Source of the DNA: Sphingobium sp. DEHP117
Lineage (GTDB): Bacteria > Pseudomonadota > Alphaproteobacteria > Sphingomonadales > Sphingomonadaceae
NCBI RefSeq assembly: GCF_030867385.1
Contig: NZ_JAPFBJ010000001.1
Span: forward strand, 372,001 to 436,000
Direction: 5' to 3'
DNA: 64,000 nt
Shown: positions 27,246 through 36,205 of the stretch, in pieces
Layout of the letters: the number at the start of each line of letters is the position of its first letter
How positions within the stretch are numbered: position 1 is the stretch's first letter
Notes under the pieces: generated by a model
The model's input: the letters and a program-made list of their open reading frames with translations, nothing else
Told to the model about the DNA's origin: nothing
The model's database searches: none
Program-made: the position numbers and the translations under genes

Positions 27246-28918
27246 CCCTGCATTCCCCAAGTGGCGTGGCGTTTGAGGTGAAGATCGCCTGTATCCGAGC
27301 GCTAGACAAGGATTTTCTGCCGCAAGCGGCACCTGCGGTCGCGCAGACTGCTGGATCTGGACGGATCAGACCGCGAAGCCGCTGTTTCCTTGCCCAGGGG
27401 CGGCGTTTTTCAGCGCAGCGGACAGATCTGTCCAGCCGCTTTCGTTCAGTTTGAGCGTGGATCGCGATCATGCGCATAGCGGTGGCGCTCGCAATCGGCG
27501 GATAGCGGCGAGGATGGCGCGTACCATCGTGCCGGTGACAGCGACCTCGGCCAGCTGGAAGGTGATGGTGCGGGCGTGACGGACCACACGTGCCCCGATC
27601 TTGATCAGCTTCAGTTGCAGGCTGGTCAACGACCAGTCGGCCATGGCCTCGGGCAGCTCGATGCAGCGCAAGAAGGTGGCCAGGTTGTACGCCAGGGCGT
27701 GCAGTTGCAGCCGCACCTCATTGTCGCGGAACTTCCGGCACGACAGCCGCGTCCAGCGAAAGGCGTATTTGCCCTCTTTGATGTGCTGCTCGGCGGTGCC
27801 GCGCTGGTTGTAGAACCGCACCACCCAGTCCGGCTCCATCGGCAGGTTGGTGACGATGAAGCCGACACGCGGGAACAGTTCGCCCGGATGCCATTCGATC
27901 TTGGCGATCACCCGGCGTTCCTTGTCCCAGGACGCCGCCTGATACTCGAATTCCTCGAAGAACCGCTTGACCTTGGTCAGTGACGGCCGCCCGACAGGGC
28001 GCGTTAGCCGATGCGCGATCTTGTCCTTGAGGACCGCGTTTGCGGGCAGCCGGATGGCGTAGAAGAACCGCGCTTCTTCCAATCGCTCATAGATCGCCGG
28101 GATCGCGTAGGCAGCATCGGCCCGGAAGAACCTGCCACCAAGGTCGCGCTCCGCGTAGCGCGCAATGACGGGGTCGAGAACATCACGCCAGCCATCGGCG
28201 CTGTGGACGTTGCCATGGCGCAGGGCGCAGCGTTCCAGCATCCCGAACTGGTTGAACAGAAAGTTGGGGTGATAGCAGCTACAGTCGAAATGGCCATTCC
28301 AGGCGGACCCTTCCTGGTCGCCATGGGTCGGGCTGACCGAGCTGTCCATGTCCAGAACGATGTACTTCAGCCCGTTACGGTCATGGAACCGGTCGATCCA
28401 TTGCCCGTTCAGGTCGGCCAGCGCGGCACGGTTCCCGGCCAGAGCCAGCGTCTCGGTCTCGAACCGTCCCATCTGCGATGCCGAGGCCGCTTGTGCATCG
28501 ACCGCTCTGCCGCCGACAACTTGGCGCATGACCGGATCGCAGGCGAGACGGTTGGCGTCGTTGACATCCTCGTATCCGGCCAGCCGCCCAAAGACTGATT
28601 GCCGGAACAGGCCGTCGAGCCGATGGACCGTGTTCTTGCCAGAGCGAGTATCGCGCAGCGCCGCTGACGCCAAATCGGACAACCCGAGCGCGTCATCAAG
28701 CTCGCGCATCACCAGAAGGCCGCCGTCGGAACTGAGCTGCGTGCCGCGAAATTCCAGCCGCACGCGAGGGTCGAAATCCACCCGATCTGCCCGTTGCAAG
28801 CCCGCACCCTCTGGGTGATCCATGAAACGCGCCCCTCGCAGCCTTCAACACCATGTTTTATATAGGAAATATAATGGTCAGGACAGCGAAATCAGCGCCT
28901 TACTTGGGAAATGTGGGT
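27246..28918 (-). mobile_element. IS1380-family insertion sequence (copy 2)
   Basis: The 1673-bp element has imperfect 17-bp ends reading inward as ACCCACATTTCCCAAGT (complement of 28902-28918) and CCCTGCATTCCCCAAGT (27246-27262), matching at 13 of 17 positions. A second end-like string, GATTCCCCAAGCGG, lies just outside at 27222. It differs strongly from copy 1 in both ends and transposase. Confidence 0.72.
27468..28823 (-). CDS. IS1380-family transposase (copy 2)
   Basis: The 451-residue transposase has the family start FRGTQLSSDGGLLVMREL, a DMDSSVSPTHGDQEG acidic motif, FRADAAYAIPAIYE and YNQRGTAEQHIKEGK. It appears intact. It is only distantly related to the transposase at 2526-3896, so the two IS elements are different species rather than two copies of one. 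Confidence 0.92.
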   Translation of the reverse strand: MDHPEGAGLQRADRVDFDPRVRLEFRGTQLSSDGGLLVMRELDDALGLSDLASAALRDTRSGKNTVHRLDGLFRQSVFGRLAGYEDVNDANRLACDPVMRQVVGGRAVDAQAASASQMGRFETETLALAGNRAALADLNGQWIDRFHDRNGLKYIVLDMDSSVSPTHGDQEGSAWNGHFDCSCYHPNFLFNQFGMLERCALRHGNVHSADGWRDVLDPVIARYAERDLGGRFFRADAAYAIPAIYERLEEARFFYAIRLPANAVLKDKIAHRLTRPVGRPSLTKVKRFFEEFEYQAASWDKERRVIAKIEWHPGELFPRVGFIVTNLPMEPDWVVRFYNQRGTAEQHIKEGKYAFRWTRLSCRKFRDNEVRLQLHALAYNLATFLRCIELPEAMADWSLTSLQLKLIKIGARVVRHARTITFQLAEVAVTGTMVRAILAAIRRLRAPPLCA

Positions 28919-28922
28919 GAAC
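28919..28922. repeat. 4-bp direct repeat GAAC (right target duplication)
   Basis: This copy borders the IS right end; its partner is at 26641-26644. Confidence 0.7.
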
Positions 28923-30241
28923 TCGTCTCCGCCCAGGCGACCGACCATCCCGCGCTCGCCCACGACATGCTTCAGGCGGCGACTGACTTCGCGCAGCAGC
29001 GCGTCGCCTGCCGGATGGCCCATCGTGTCGTTGACGTTCTTGAAGCGATCGAGATCGAGCAGGAACAGCGCGCATTCGCCGACGCCACCGCGCGCATCGA
29101 TGACGGCCTGTTCCAGCGCCCGCTGCATCTGGACACGATTGGCGAGACCGGTGAGCGAATCGAACTGCGCGAGGCGCGTGACTTCGGCCTGGCTGCGCTT
29201 CATCTCCGTCAGGTCTGAACCGCTGCCGCGAAAGCCCTGGAACTGGCCATATTCGTTGATGACGGGTTGGCCCGAGAGCGCCCACCAGCGCTCATCGCCC
29301 TGGGTCGCGGCGCGCACGGCGACATCGGTGAAGGTGCTGCGCGAGGACAGATGATAGCCGAGCGTGCGGTTGCCTTCATGCTCGTCCACCGCGCCCAGGT
29401 TCAGCAGGTCGGTCAGCTTTTTGCCCAACAGCGCCCCATGCTCTGCGCCCAGCGAGCGTTCGAGTGTGGGCGAGATGTAGGTGAGAGCGCCGGCACGGTT
29501 GGTCTCCCAGAACCAGCCCCGACCGGCCTCCTCATAGTCGGTCAACAGCCGCTGCGCCCTCTGGCTGCGAACCTCGTTCGCCTGCGCCAAAAGATATCGG
29601 TGCCGTTCCGCCCGGGCATGAAGCAGCGTTGATGCGCCCACGCCCAATAGGATAAGGGCCGAAATCAGGTCTCTGCCGGGGGCGCCGAGGCTGACGGTAC
29701 CGAGCGCCATCCCCAAGGCATATGCGAGCGCTGGGGCGCGGACATGACCGAACAGGCTGACCGCAATCACCGCCAGCGCCACCTGCCCGACGAAAGGCGT
29801 GAAGGCTCCGTCGGCCACACTTCTGGGAAGCGCTCCCAGCCACCATGCCGTCAAAAACGCTGTAGCGAGCGACAATGCGCACACGATCGCCATCTGTTGG
29901 GTCGGCCTGAGCCGCAGCAGAAGACCACGGGCCGGCAACAGCCACAGGCTGAGGCTGCAGAGCAGTGCCAATCCCAGAGGAAGAAGCACGCCTATGCTCG
30001 CCGAATCGATCAAGGCTGCTGGGCGGACCGCGCCCAGAATAACGCACAGCTGCGCCGCGATGAACAGCGGCCAGACCTGTGCGATGGCGCGAAGGTCCCG
30101 GGTTGTTAAGGGAGCTGCACCACCGTCCGCCGCCTCAGCCAGCCCTAATGCGGCGAGGAGTTCCGGCCTGCTGGCGGTTGACTCTGAGTCACTTGAGGGG
30201 CGGCGCGCGATCGACATGCCCGAATGCATGGCGCGAAACAT
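28919..30241 (-). pseudogene. 5' half of a split PAS-GGDEF-EAL-PilZ gene
   Basis: This half encodes about four to six membrane helices (residues 50-210), a PAS domain (GWFWETNRAGALTYISPTLE to GFRGSGSDLTEMKRS) and most of a GGDEF domain, ending exactly at the active-site string GRLGGDEF. After the GAAC repeat the frame reads nine foreign codons from the IS and stops at 28892. Joined to 25312-26644 it would give a membrane-bound sensor that makes and/or degrades cyclic di-GMP. A truncated product lacking the second half of GGDEF should be inactive. The start could be 30241 or 30217. Confidence 0.88.
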
Positions 30242-30375
30242 TTACGATCCGGTTTATAGCGCGTGCGGATCGTCGCAACTCTAGGATTTTACATCCTGTT
30301 GCCGCCTCACGCGATTACCGCTTGCGGTGGCGTGAATGCGCTTTAGCATCACGCCAAAGAAGGTGGAGGGCTTGG

Positions 30376-31677
30376 ATGCGGCATATAGCGATCATCGGCT
30401 CGGGACCGGCGGGCTATTATACCGCCGAAGCGTGTCGAAATATATTCGGCGATAGCGCGCGCGTGGACATCATCGACAGGCTGCCGGTGCCCTTCGGCCT
30501 GATCCGCACCGGCGTCGCGCCCGACCACCAATCGATCAAGGCGGTGGCCAAGCGGTATGAGGCGGTCGCGCTCACTGACACGGTGCGCTTTGTCGGTAAT
30601 GTATCGATAGGGCGTGATATCAGTATCGCCGAGCTGCAATCGCTGTATGACGCGGTGGTGATCGCGACCGGCGCTCCGCATGACCGCAAGCTGGAGATAC
30701 CCGGCGCTGACCTGCCCGGAGTGGTTGGCAGCGCGGCGTTCGTGGGCTGGTATAATGGTCATCCGGATTATGCGCGGCTCAATCCCTCGCTGCATGGCGG
30801 CCATGCGGTGGTGATCGGCAACGGCAATGTCGCGCTCGATGTCGCGCGCATCCTCTCCAAGACACCGGACGAGTTCGCGGGAAGCGACATTGTCGCCCAT
30901 GCGCGCGAGGCGCTGGCGCAGTCGCATGTCCGCCATATCACGCTGCTCGGTCGGCGTGGGCCGCATCAGATCGCGATGACGCCAAAGGAGCTGGGCGAGC
31001 TGGGCAAGCTGGAGCGCGCCGCTCCCCGCGTCGACCCTGCGGACTTTCCCGAAGCGGGCGCCGACGCGCTGCTGGAGCCGGGCATGCGCAAGTCGGTCAC
31101 CCTGCTGCGCGAGTTCGCCGCCAATCCGGTGGCGAAACCGGTGACGATCGACTTTGATTTCTTTGCGATGCCGGTCGCGATCGAGGGCGAGGGGCATGTG
31201 CAGCGCGTGATCGTGGAGCGCACGGTGCTGGACGACCGCTGCAACAGCCACGGCACCGGCGAGCATTATGCGATCGAGGCGTCGCTGGTGGTGAGTTGCA
31301 TCGGCTATCAGACGCCCGCGATCGACGGCGTGCCCTATGAACATGGGCGGGGGCGTTTTGCGAGCGACGAGGGGCGCATATTACCCGGCCTTTATTGTGT
31401 CGGCTGGGCGCGGCGCGGGCCGACCGGCACGATCGGTACGAACAAGCCGGACGGCGTGATGATCGCCGACAAGATCGCGGCCGACATTGGCGAGGGTGCG
31501 GGCAAGGCCGGGCGGCCAGGGCTGGATGCGCTGCTGGCCGAGCGCAACGTCGATGTCGTCACCTTTCGCGATTGGCAGAACATCGACACGGCGGAGATTG
31601 CGCGCGCCCTGCCGGGCAATCCGCGCGAAAAGTTCACCGACATCGGCGAGATGGTGCGCGCCGCCACCGGGAGATGA
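30376..31677 (+). CDS. ferredoxin-NADP reductase, adrenodoxin-reductase type
   Basis: The 433-residue flavoprotein has FAD motif IIGSGPAGYYTAEA near the N-terminus, LPVPFGLIRTGVAPDH, the NADP-binding VIGNGNVALDVARIL and the C-terminal GWARRGPTGTIGTNKPD. These match the FprA/adrenodoxin reductase family, which passes electrons between NADPH and ferredoxin in the cytosol. GGAGGG precedes the ATG by six bases; the frame to 30079 has no family sequence. No ferredoxin or P450 lies nearby. Confidence 0.92.
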   Translation: MRHIAIIGSGPAGYYTAEACRNIFGDSARVDIIDRLPVPFGLIRTGVAPDHQSIKAVAKRYEAVALTDTVRFVGNVSIGRDISIAELQSLYDAVVIATGAPHDRKLEIPGADLPGVVGSAAFVGWYNGHPDYARLNPSLHGGHAVVIGNGNVALDVARILSKTPDEFAGSDIVAHAREALAQSHVRHITLLGRRGPHQIAMTPKELGELGKLERAAPRVDPADFPEAGADALLEPGMRKSVTLLREFAANPVAKPVTIDFDFFAMPVAIEGEGHVQRVIVERTVLDDRCNSHGTGEHYAIEASLVVSCIGYQTPAIDGVPYEHGRGRFASDEGRILPGLYCVGWARRGPTGTIGTNKPDGVMIADKIAADIGEGAGKAGRPGLDALLAERNVDVVTFRDWQNIDTAEIARALPGNPREKFTDIGEMVRAATGR

Positions 31678-31737
31678 CCGGCGCACTTCACGCGCATCTC
31701 CCAAGGATTTCCTAAGATTTTCGGGCTATGGGGAGGC

Positions 31738-32868
31738 ATGGACATGGCCTCTGCCCCTGTTGCAAAATGCGTCGCCGCCGCGCCCAGCGCGCAGGAGTGG
31801 CGCGCACTGGCCGAGTGCGCGGCGGAGCCTAACCCCTTCTATCATCCGGCAATTCTCGTGCCTGCCCTGCGCCATCTCGACGAGGGTGCACAGGTGCGCA
31901 TGGTCGATGCGCGCGATGCAGGCGGGAGACTGATCGGCCTGATGCCGGTTATGACGAAGGCGCATCATGCGCGCTATCGCGTGAAACATAGCGCGAACTG
32001 GATGCACGGCCAGTGCTTCTTCGGCGCGCCGCTGATGCTGGCCGGGGCAGAGGCGCAGGCATGGTCAGCGATACTGGCCACGCTCGATCAGGCAGGCTGG
32101 GCGGGCCATTTCCTCCATTTTGATGGGCTGGATGCGGACGGACCTGTGGCTGCCGCGCTGAAAAGCCTCTGTGCCGCGCAAGGCCGGGGCTGCAAGCGCA
32201 TCGCCAGCCACGAGCGCGCGCTGCTGCGCTCCTCGCTCGATGCTGACGCTTACTGGCAAACCCATGTGCGGGCGAAGAAGCGCAAGGAGATCCGGCGGCT
32301 CATCAACCGGCTGGAGGAACTTGGGCATGTGACGCACCGCCGCTTCGCCGAGGGAGACGGCGCATCGCAATGGGCGGAAGACTTCATCACGCTGGAAGGC
32401 GCGGGTTGGAAGGGCGCGGAGGGCACCGCGCTCGGCAACGCGCGCGCGACCCGCGCTTTCTTCCGCGATGCCATCGCCAATGCCGCGCAGGATGGCCTGC
32501 TCGACATGCTGCGCATCGATATCGACGGCGCGCCGATTGCGATGCTGGTCAACTTCCGGCTGGGGCGCGGCGCGTTCAGCTACAAGATCGCCTTCGATGA
32601 GACATTTGCCCGGTTCTCGCCCGGCATATTGATCGAGATAGACAATCTGCGCGCGGCTCTCTCCGATCCTGATCTCGACTGGATGGACAGCTGCGCCGCG
32701 CCCAATCACCCGATGATCGATGGCATTTGGGCGGAGCGGCGGCGCATCGTGCAGTATCGCGTGGCGCTTGGCGGTGGAGGCGCGCGTGGGCTTGCGCGTC
32801 GCGCAGCCTTCGCGGGCATCGGCATGGTGGAAGACGGCATCAGTGCGGTGAAAGGAAGACGGACATGA
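31738..32868 (+). CDS. CelD/BcsL-like GNAT-family N-acyltransferase
   Basis: The 376-residue protein belongs to the group with a FemAB-like double GNAT fold. FYHPAILVPALRHL sits near the N-terminus and AKKRKEIRRLINRLEELG starts the second half, which ends with FSYKIAFDETFARFSPGILIEID. Members are found with polysaccharide and cellulose loci. It overlaps the next gene by four bases (ATGA). The acyl donor and target are unknown. A related protein lies at 33811-34884 on the other strand. Confidence 0.8.
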   Translation: MDMASAPVAKCVAAAPSAQEWRALAECAAEPNPFYHPAILVPALRHLDEGAQVRMVDARDAGGRLIGLMPVMTKAHHARYRVKHSANWMHGQCFFGAPLMLAGAEAQAWSAILATLDQAGWAGHFLHFDGLDADGPVAAALKSLCAAQGRGCKRIASHERALLRSSLDADAYWQTHVRAKKRKEIRRLINRLEELGHVTHRRFAEGDGASQWAEDFITLEGAGWKGAEGTALGNARATRAFFRDAIANAAQDGLLDMLRIDIDGAPIAMLVNFRLGRGAFSYKIAFDETFARFSPGILIEIDNLRAALSDPDLDWMDSCAAPNHPMIDGIWAERRRIVQYRVALGGGGARGLARRAAFAGIGMVEDGISAVKGRRT

Positions 32869-33746
32869 GCCTTCATCAACCGATAAGCGAGGGAAGGGCA
32901 GAACCCTTCGCCTTTGACGAAACGGCGCGGGCGGCCTTCGCGAAAGCCTATCCCGACAGGCACACGCATCTGCATCACCGGCTCGCCGAGCATCCGCTGC
33001 TCAGCCTCACTGCGCTGGCGCAGCTGGCCGAGCGCATGCCTGCTAACCGGGTGGAATATAACCGTGGCGACCTGCCGCTTGGCATCCGGCCGGAAGATAC
33101 CCCCGCCAATGGCCTGACGCTCGGCGAAACCATCCGCACGATCGACAGCAACGGCAGCTGGGCGGTGCTCAAGAATGTGGAGCGCGACCCTGCCTACGCC
33201 GCGCTGCTCGACGCCGCGCTGGAGGATCTGCGCCCCCTGGTCGAGGCGCAAACCGGGCCGATGCTCCACCGCGAGGCGTTTATCTTCATCACATCGCCGG
33301 GCAGCATCACGCCGTTTCACATGGACCCGGAGCATAATATCCTGCTCCAGATCCGGTCCGACAAGACCATGCATGTCTTCCCCACGCATGACGCGGAGAC
33401 CGTGCCGCCGCAGCAGAGCGAGAGTTTCGCGCGCGGGGGGCATCGCAATCTTGTGTGGGAGGACCGCTTCATGGACCGGGTGAGCGCGGTTCACCTCGCG
33501 CCGGGCGAGGGGGTGCTGATGCCGGTGAAGGCGCCGCATTTCGTGAAGAACGGTGAGGGCGTTTCGGTCAGCTTCTCGATCACATGGCGGTCGGAACGCA
33601 GCGTGGCCGAGGGAGAGCTGCATAGCCTCAACGCCCGCCTGCGCGCGCGCGGCTTGCCGCTGGTGAAGGTCGGGCGCAGGCCGGAGAAACAATGGATCGG
33701 GCGGGCGCTGTTCCGCCTCGTCAACCGGCTGGGCTGGGAAGCGTGA
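32865..33746 (+). CDS. cupin/JmjC-like protein
   Basis: The 293-residue protein has a double-stranded beta-helix core with a possible metal site in TPFHMDPEHNILLQI (HxD), a downstream APHFVKNG histidine, and VSFSITWRSE. It resembles the cupin_8/JmjC-like 'transcription factor-like' proteins, which are putative 2-oxoglutarate dioxygenases. GGAC precedes the coupled ATG. Coupling to the GNAT gene suggests that both act on the same product. Confidence 0.72.
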   Translation: MSLHQPISEGRAEPFAFDETARAAFAKAYPDRHTHLHHRLAEHPLLSLTALAQLAERMPANRVEYNRGDLPLGIRPEDTPANGLTLGETIRTIDSNGSWAVLKNVERDPAYAALLDAALEDLRPLVEAQTGPMLHREAFIFITSPGSITPFHMDPEHNILLQIRSDKTMHVFPTHDAETVPPQQSESFARGGHRNLVWEDRFMDRVSAVHLAPGEGVLMPVKAPHFVKNGEGVSVSFSITWRSERSVAEGELHSLNARLRARGLPLVKVGRRPEKQWIGRALFRLVNRLGWEA

Positions 33747-33755
33747 ATGCATTGA

Positions 33756-33786
33756 TCCGAAACAGGCCGCGCTGCGGCGTTTCGGA
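33756..33786. terminator. strong hairpin between converging genes
   Basis: TCCGAAAC pairs perfectly with GTTTCGGA and an inner GCCGC/GCGGC arm closes a three-base loop, giving about 13 base pairs. There is no T run, so intrinsic termination is only possible. Confidence 0.45.
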
Positions 33787-33810
33787 CAAGCGGTGCACCG
33801 CGGTGCCCAA

Positions 33811-34884
33811 CTAACGCCTGAACAACCTCCGCAGCACCGCTTCGGCCTCAAGCCGCCAATCGAACCGCTCCAGCGCCCACCAGTTCAGCTCCTCCGCGCC
33901 GGTGGACAGGCTGTGCTTGTAGCGGTCCTTGCCCGCGAGGAAGGAATAGAGCTTGAAGTCGCGCGCCGCATAATGCGCGACTGCCGTGGCATGGCACATC
34001 AGGCCCGGCTTGGACTTGGCGGTGCCCGGCTCGGCAAAGGCGGACTGATAGTTCATGGCGCGGCCCGCCCAGACGAAATTGAGGAGATAGCCGATCGTCG
34101 TGCCGTCACTCGCAATACGCATCAGTTCGACCGTACCGTCGGCTAGCCCCGCGCGCGTGAGCCGGCTGACGAAATCGCGAAAGAACGCGCTGTCCCACGC
34201 ATTGTCGGCATGGCGGCCTGTATTGAGGGTGCGCATGTCGTCCAGCCAGTGATCGAGCGTCCGCTCGTCGCTGGCAATATCGATCGTCAGCTCACCGGGC
34301 TCGTCCTTGAGGGAGCGCTTGATCTGCCCCCGCGTGTTGGCGCTGAGTAATGAGAGATAATCCCCGCCTGCCTCGCGCACGGCCTTGAGGTCTGCATGAT
34401 AGGCAGGCGAGGCATCGCGGATGACGCGGCGGCGCACGCCCGGGACCTCGGTCAAAAGCGATCCGAAACCGAGACCGGAAAGATAGAGCATACGCCAGTC
34501 CTCCCGCTCCGCCATTGCCTCGCAGAATGCGTGAACCGCGAACGGCAACTTGTCTTTGGCACACAAGATGCCGTTATATTCGATGAATGGGCGGTCGCCC
34601 TCCGTGTCACCCGCCTCGTTCAGCCAGAGTGCCGGCACGGAGCCGAACATGCGGCGTTTCTCGCCTGCGCCGACCAGCGCCATCCCCTCGTCGCGCATCT
34701 CGTCACCGATGACAAGCAACTGTGGGAGCGGAATGCCTGCTTGCTGAAGGGCCGCAAGCCAGCTTCCCATCCATGTCCAGCGCAGGAAAAAGGATGCGGG
34801 ATGCGCCGCGTTTTCCAGCGCGCGCCAGCGCGAACCGAGCATTTGAAGATCGGTAATGTTTTCGAAACGGGCGGACAAATGCAT
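33811..34884 (-). CDS. CelD/BcsL-like GNAT-family N-acyltransferase
   Basis: The 357-residue protein has the same plan as the one at 31738: ASFFLRWTWMGSWLAAL in the first half, NTRGQIKRSLKDEPGE opening the second, and MNYQSAFAEPGTAKSKPGLM near the end. I chose ATG 34884, with GAAGG upstream; the frame runs on to 35556 but that part is antisense to ung. The two proteins converge with the cupin gene between them, suggesting one functional locus. Confidence 0.8.
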   Translation of the reverse strand: MHLSARFENITDLQMLGSRWRALENAAHPASFFLRWTWMGSWLAALQQAGIPLPQLLVIGDEMRDEGMALVGAGEKRRMFGSVPALWLNEAGDTEGDRPFIEYNGILCAKDKLPFAVHAFCEAMAEREDWRMLYLSGLGFGSLLTEVPGVRRRVIRDASPAYHADLKAVREAGGDYLSLLSANTRGQIKRSLKDEPGELTIDIASDERTLDHWLDDMRTLNTGRHADNAWDSAFFRDFVSRLTRAGLADGTVELMRIASDGTTIGYLLNFVWAGRAMNYQSAFAEPGTAKSKPGLMCHATAVAHYAARDFKLYSFLAGKDRYKHSLSTGAEELNWWALERFDWRLEAEAVLRRLFRR

Positions 34885-34950
34885 GACACGCGCCTTCGTG
34901 ATACACGGTGAAGCTTTGCATGATCGCAGTAATTTCTTAACATAGCGCTG

Positions 34951-35670
34951 ATGACCGACACAGACGAGACCGCCACCCGACCCGCGCCGAAGCTGCATGC
35001 CGGCTGGGCCACGCCGCTGGCCCCGATGTTCGCCTCGCCGGTGATGGAGAGCCTGCGTGCTTTCCTGCTGGAGCAGAAGGGGCAGGGGAAGCGCATTTTT
35101 CCCAAGGGCAGCGAGTATTTCCGCGCGCTCGACCTTACGCCGCTCGACACGGTGCGTGTCGTGATATTGGGGCAGGACCCCTATCATGGCGAGGGGCAGG
35201 CGCACGGCCTGTGCTTTTCCGTGCAGCGCGGGGTGCGTCCACCGCCGAGCCTGGTCAATATTTTCAAGGAGATGAAAGCCGATCTTGGCATCGATCCTCC
35301 GCGTCATGGGAACCTGACGCACTGGGCGGAGCAGGGCGTGCTGCTGCTGAACAGCGTGCTGACGGTGGAAATGGGGCAGGCCGCCAGCCATCAGGGGCGC
35401 GGGTGGGAAAAGTTTACGGATGAGGTGATCGCCCTGGTGGCGCGGCAGGAACGGCCGATCGTCTTCATCCTGTGGGGTGCCTATGCGCAGAAGAAGGCGG
35501 CGTTCGTGAAGGATGTGAGCCAGGGCGGGCGGCATCTGGTGATCCGCTCCGCTCACCCCTCGCCGCTTTCAGCGCATAACGGCTTTTTCGGCAGCCGCCC
35601 GTTCAGCCGCGCCAATGCTTTTCTGAGAGAACATGGCGAGCAGCCGATAGACTGGAAATTGCCTGAATAG
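34951..35670 (+). CDS. ung: uracil-DNA glycosylase
   Basis: The 239-residue family-1 enzyme removes uracil from DNA. It has the water-activating motif GQDPYHGEGQAHGLCFS, the AEQGVLLLNSVLTVE core and the DNA-intercalation loop HPSPLSAHNGFFG. A roughly 25-residue N-terminal extension precedes the standard core. Confidence 0.96.
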   Translation: MTDTDETATRPAPKLHAGWATPLAPMFASPVMESLRAFLLEQKGQGKRIFPKGSEYFRALDLTPLDTVRVVILGQDPYHGEGQAHGLCFSVQRGVRPPPSLVNIFKEMKADLGIDPPRHGNLTHWAEQGVLLLNSVLTVEMGQAASHQGRGWEKFTDEVIALVARQERPIVFILWGAYAQKKAAFVKDVSQGGRHLVIRSAHPSPLSAHNGFFGSRPFSRANAFLREHGEQPIDWKLPE

Positions 35671-35800
35671 CGCTGCCCGGATTTGGTTCAGACGGAGCCG
35701 AGAACGGTGGATTTTGAGAACCGGAGCGCAGCGACCTCAATGGGTCGTGAGCACCGGAAGCGCAGAAAGCTGCCGTTCGCAGGCCCGTATGGAGCAAATC

Positions 35801-36205
35801 CTAGTTGGCGACGGCGCGGCCGTATTGACCGTCACCCTCAGGCGCGGAGAGGATGTCGCGCGTGGTCGCGCCCTTGTCGACGAGGTTGGTCTGCGGATCG
35901 CCGACTGCCGAGCGGATGCCGGGAAGGGCATTGTCGCGCCCGGCGGCGGAGAGCGTTGCGGCTTCGCTGGCCGAACGCGCGGCGGGCGCGCCGAACATCG
36001 CCTCCATCGCCTGGCGGTTGGCCTCGGGCGTCACCGTCGGCGCGGCGCCGGGCGCAGGCGGCACCAACGCGAAATCTGGCGGGATGACCAGCGGGGCCTG
36101 CCGCGTCACCTGCATCTCGTCCGGCCGGGCGCGATTGAAAATCCCGCGCGATCCGCAGGCGGACAATGTGGCAACGAGGACGGCGGCGACGACAAGTTTA
36201 CGCAT
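35801..36205 (-). CDS. DUF3035 lipoprotein
   Basis: The 134-residue protein has a lipoprotein signal (MRKLVVAAVLVATLSAC, lipobox cysteine at 17) and then the DUF3035 core (RPDEMQVTRQAPLVIPPDF). The start ATG shares one base with the lspA stop (TGATG), so translation is coupled. Being encoded directly behind the lipoprotein signal peptidase is a common alphaproteobacterial arrangement. Function is unknown; it should sit in the outer membrane or on the periplasmic side. Confidence 0.88.
   Translation of the reverse strand: MRKLVVAAVLVATLSACGSRGIFNRARPDEMQVTRQAPLVIPPDFALVPPAPGAAPTVTPEANRQAMEAMFGAPAARSASEAATLSAAGRDNALPGIRSAVGDPQTNLVDKGATTRDILSAPEGDGQYGRAVAN

Larger units (their letters stand above)
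26645..28918 (-). mobile_element. IS1380-mobilised segment: IS copy 2 plus ihfA plus 5' merR
   Basis: The 2274-bp segment interrupts a cyclic-di-GMP gene and has GAAC on both sides. It contains a complete IS1380-family element (27246-28918), then ihfA and the first ~60 codons of merR, a pair of genes normally found behind fabH. The IS has its own inner end at 27246, but the bases beside that end do not match the outer flank. The duplication is instead at the far merR end. This is how ISEcp1-type elements move neighbouring DNA with a surrogate end. No convincing inverted repeat is visible at 26645. Confidence 0.72.
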
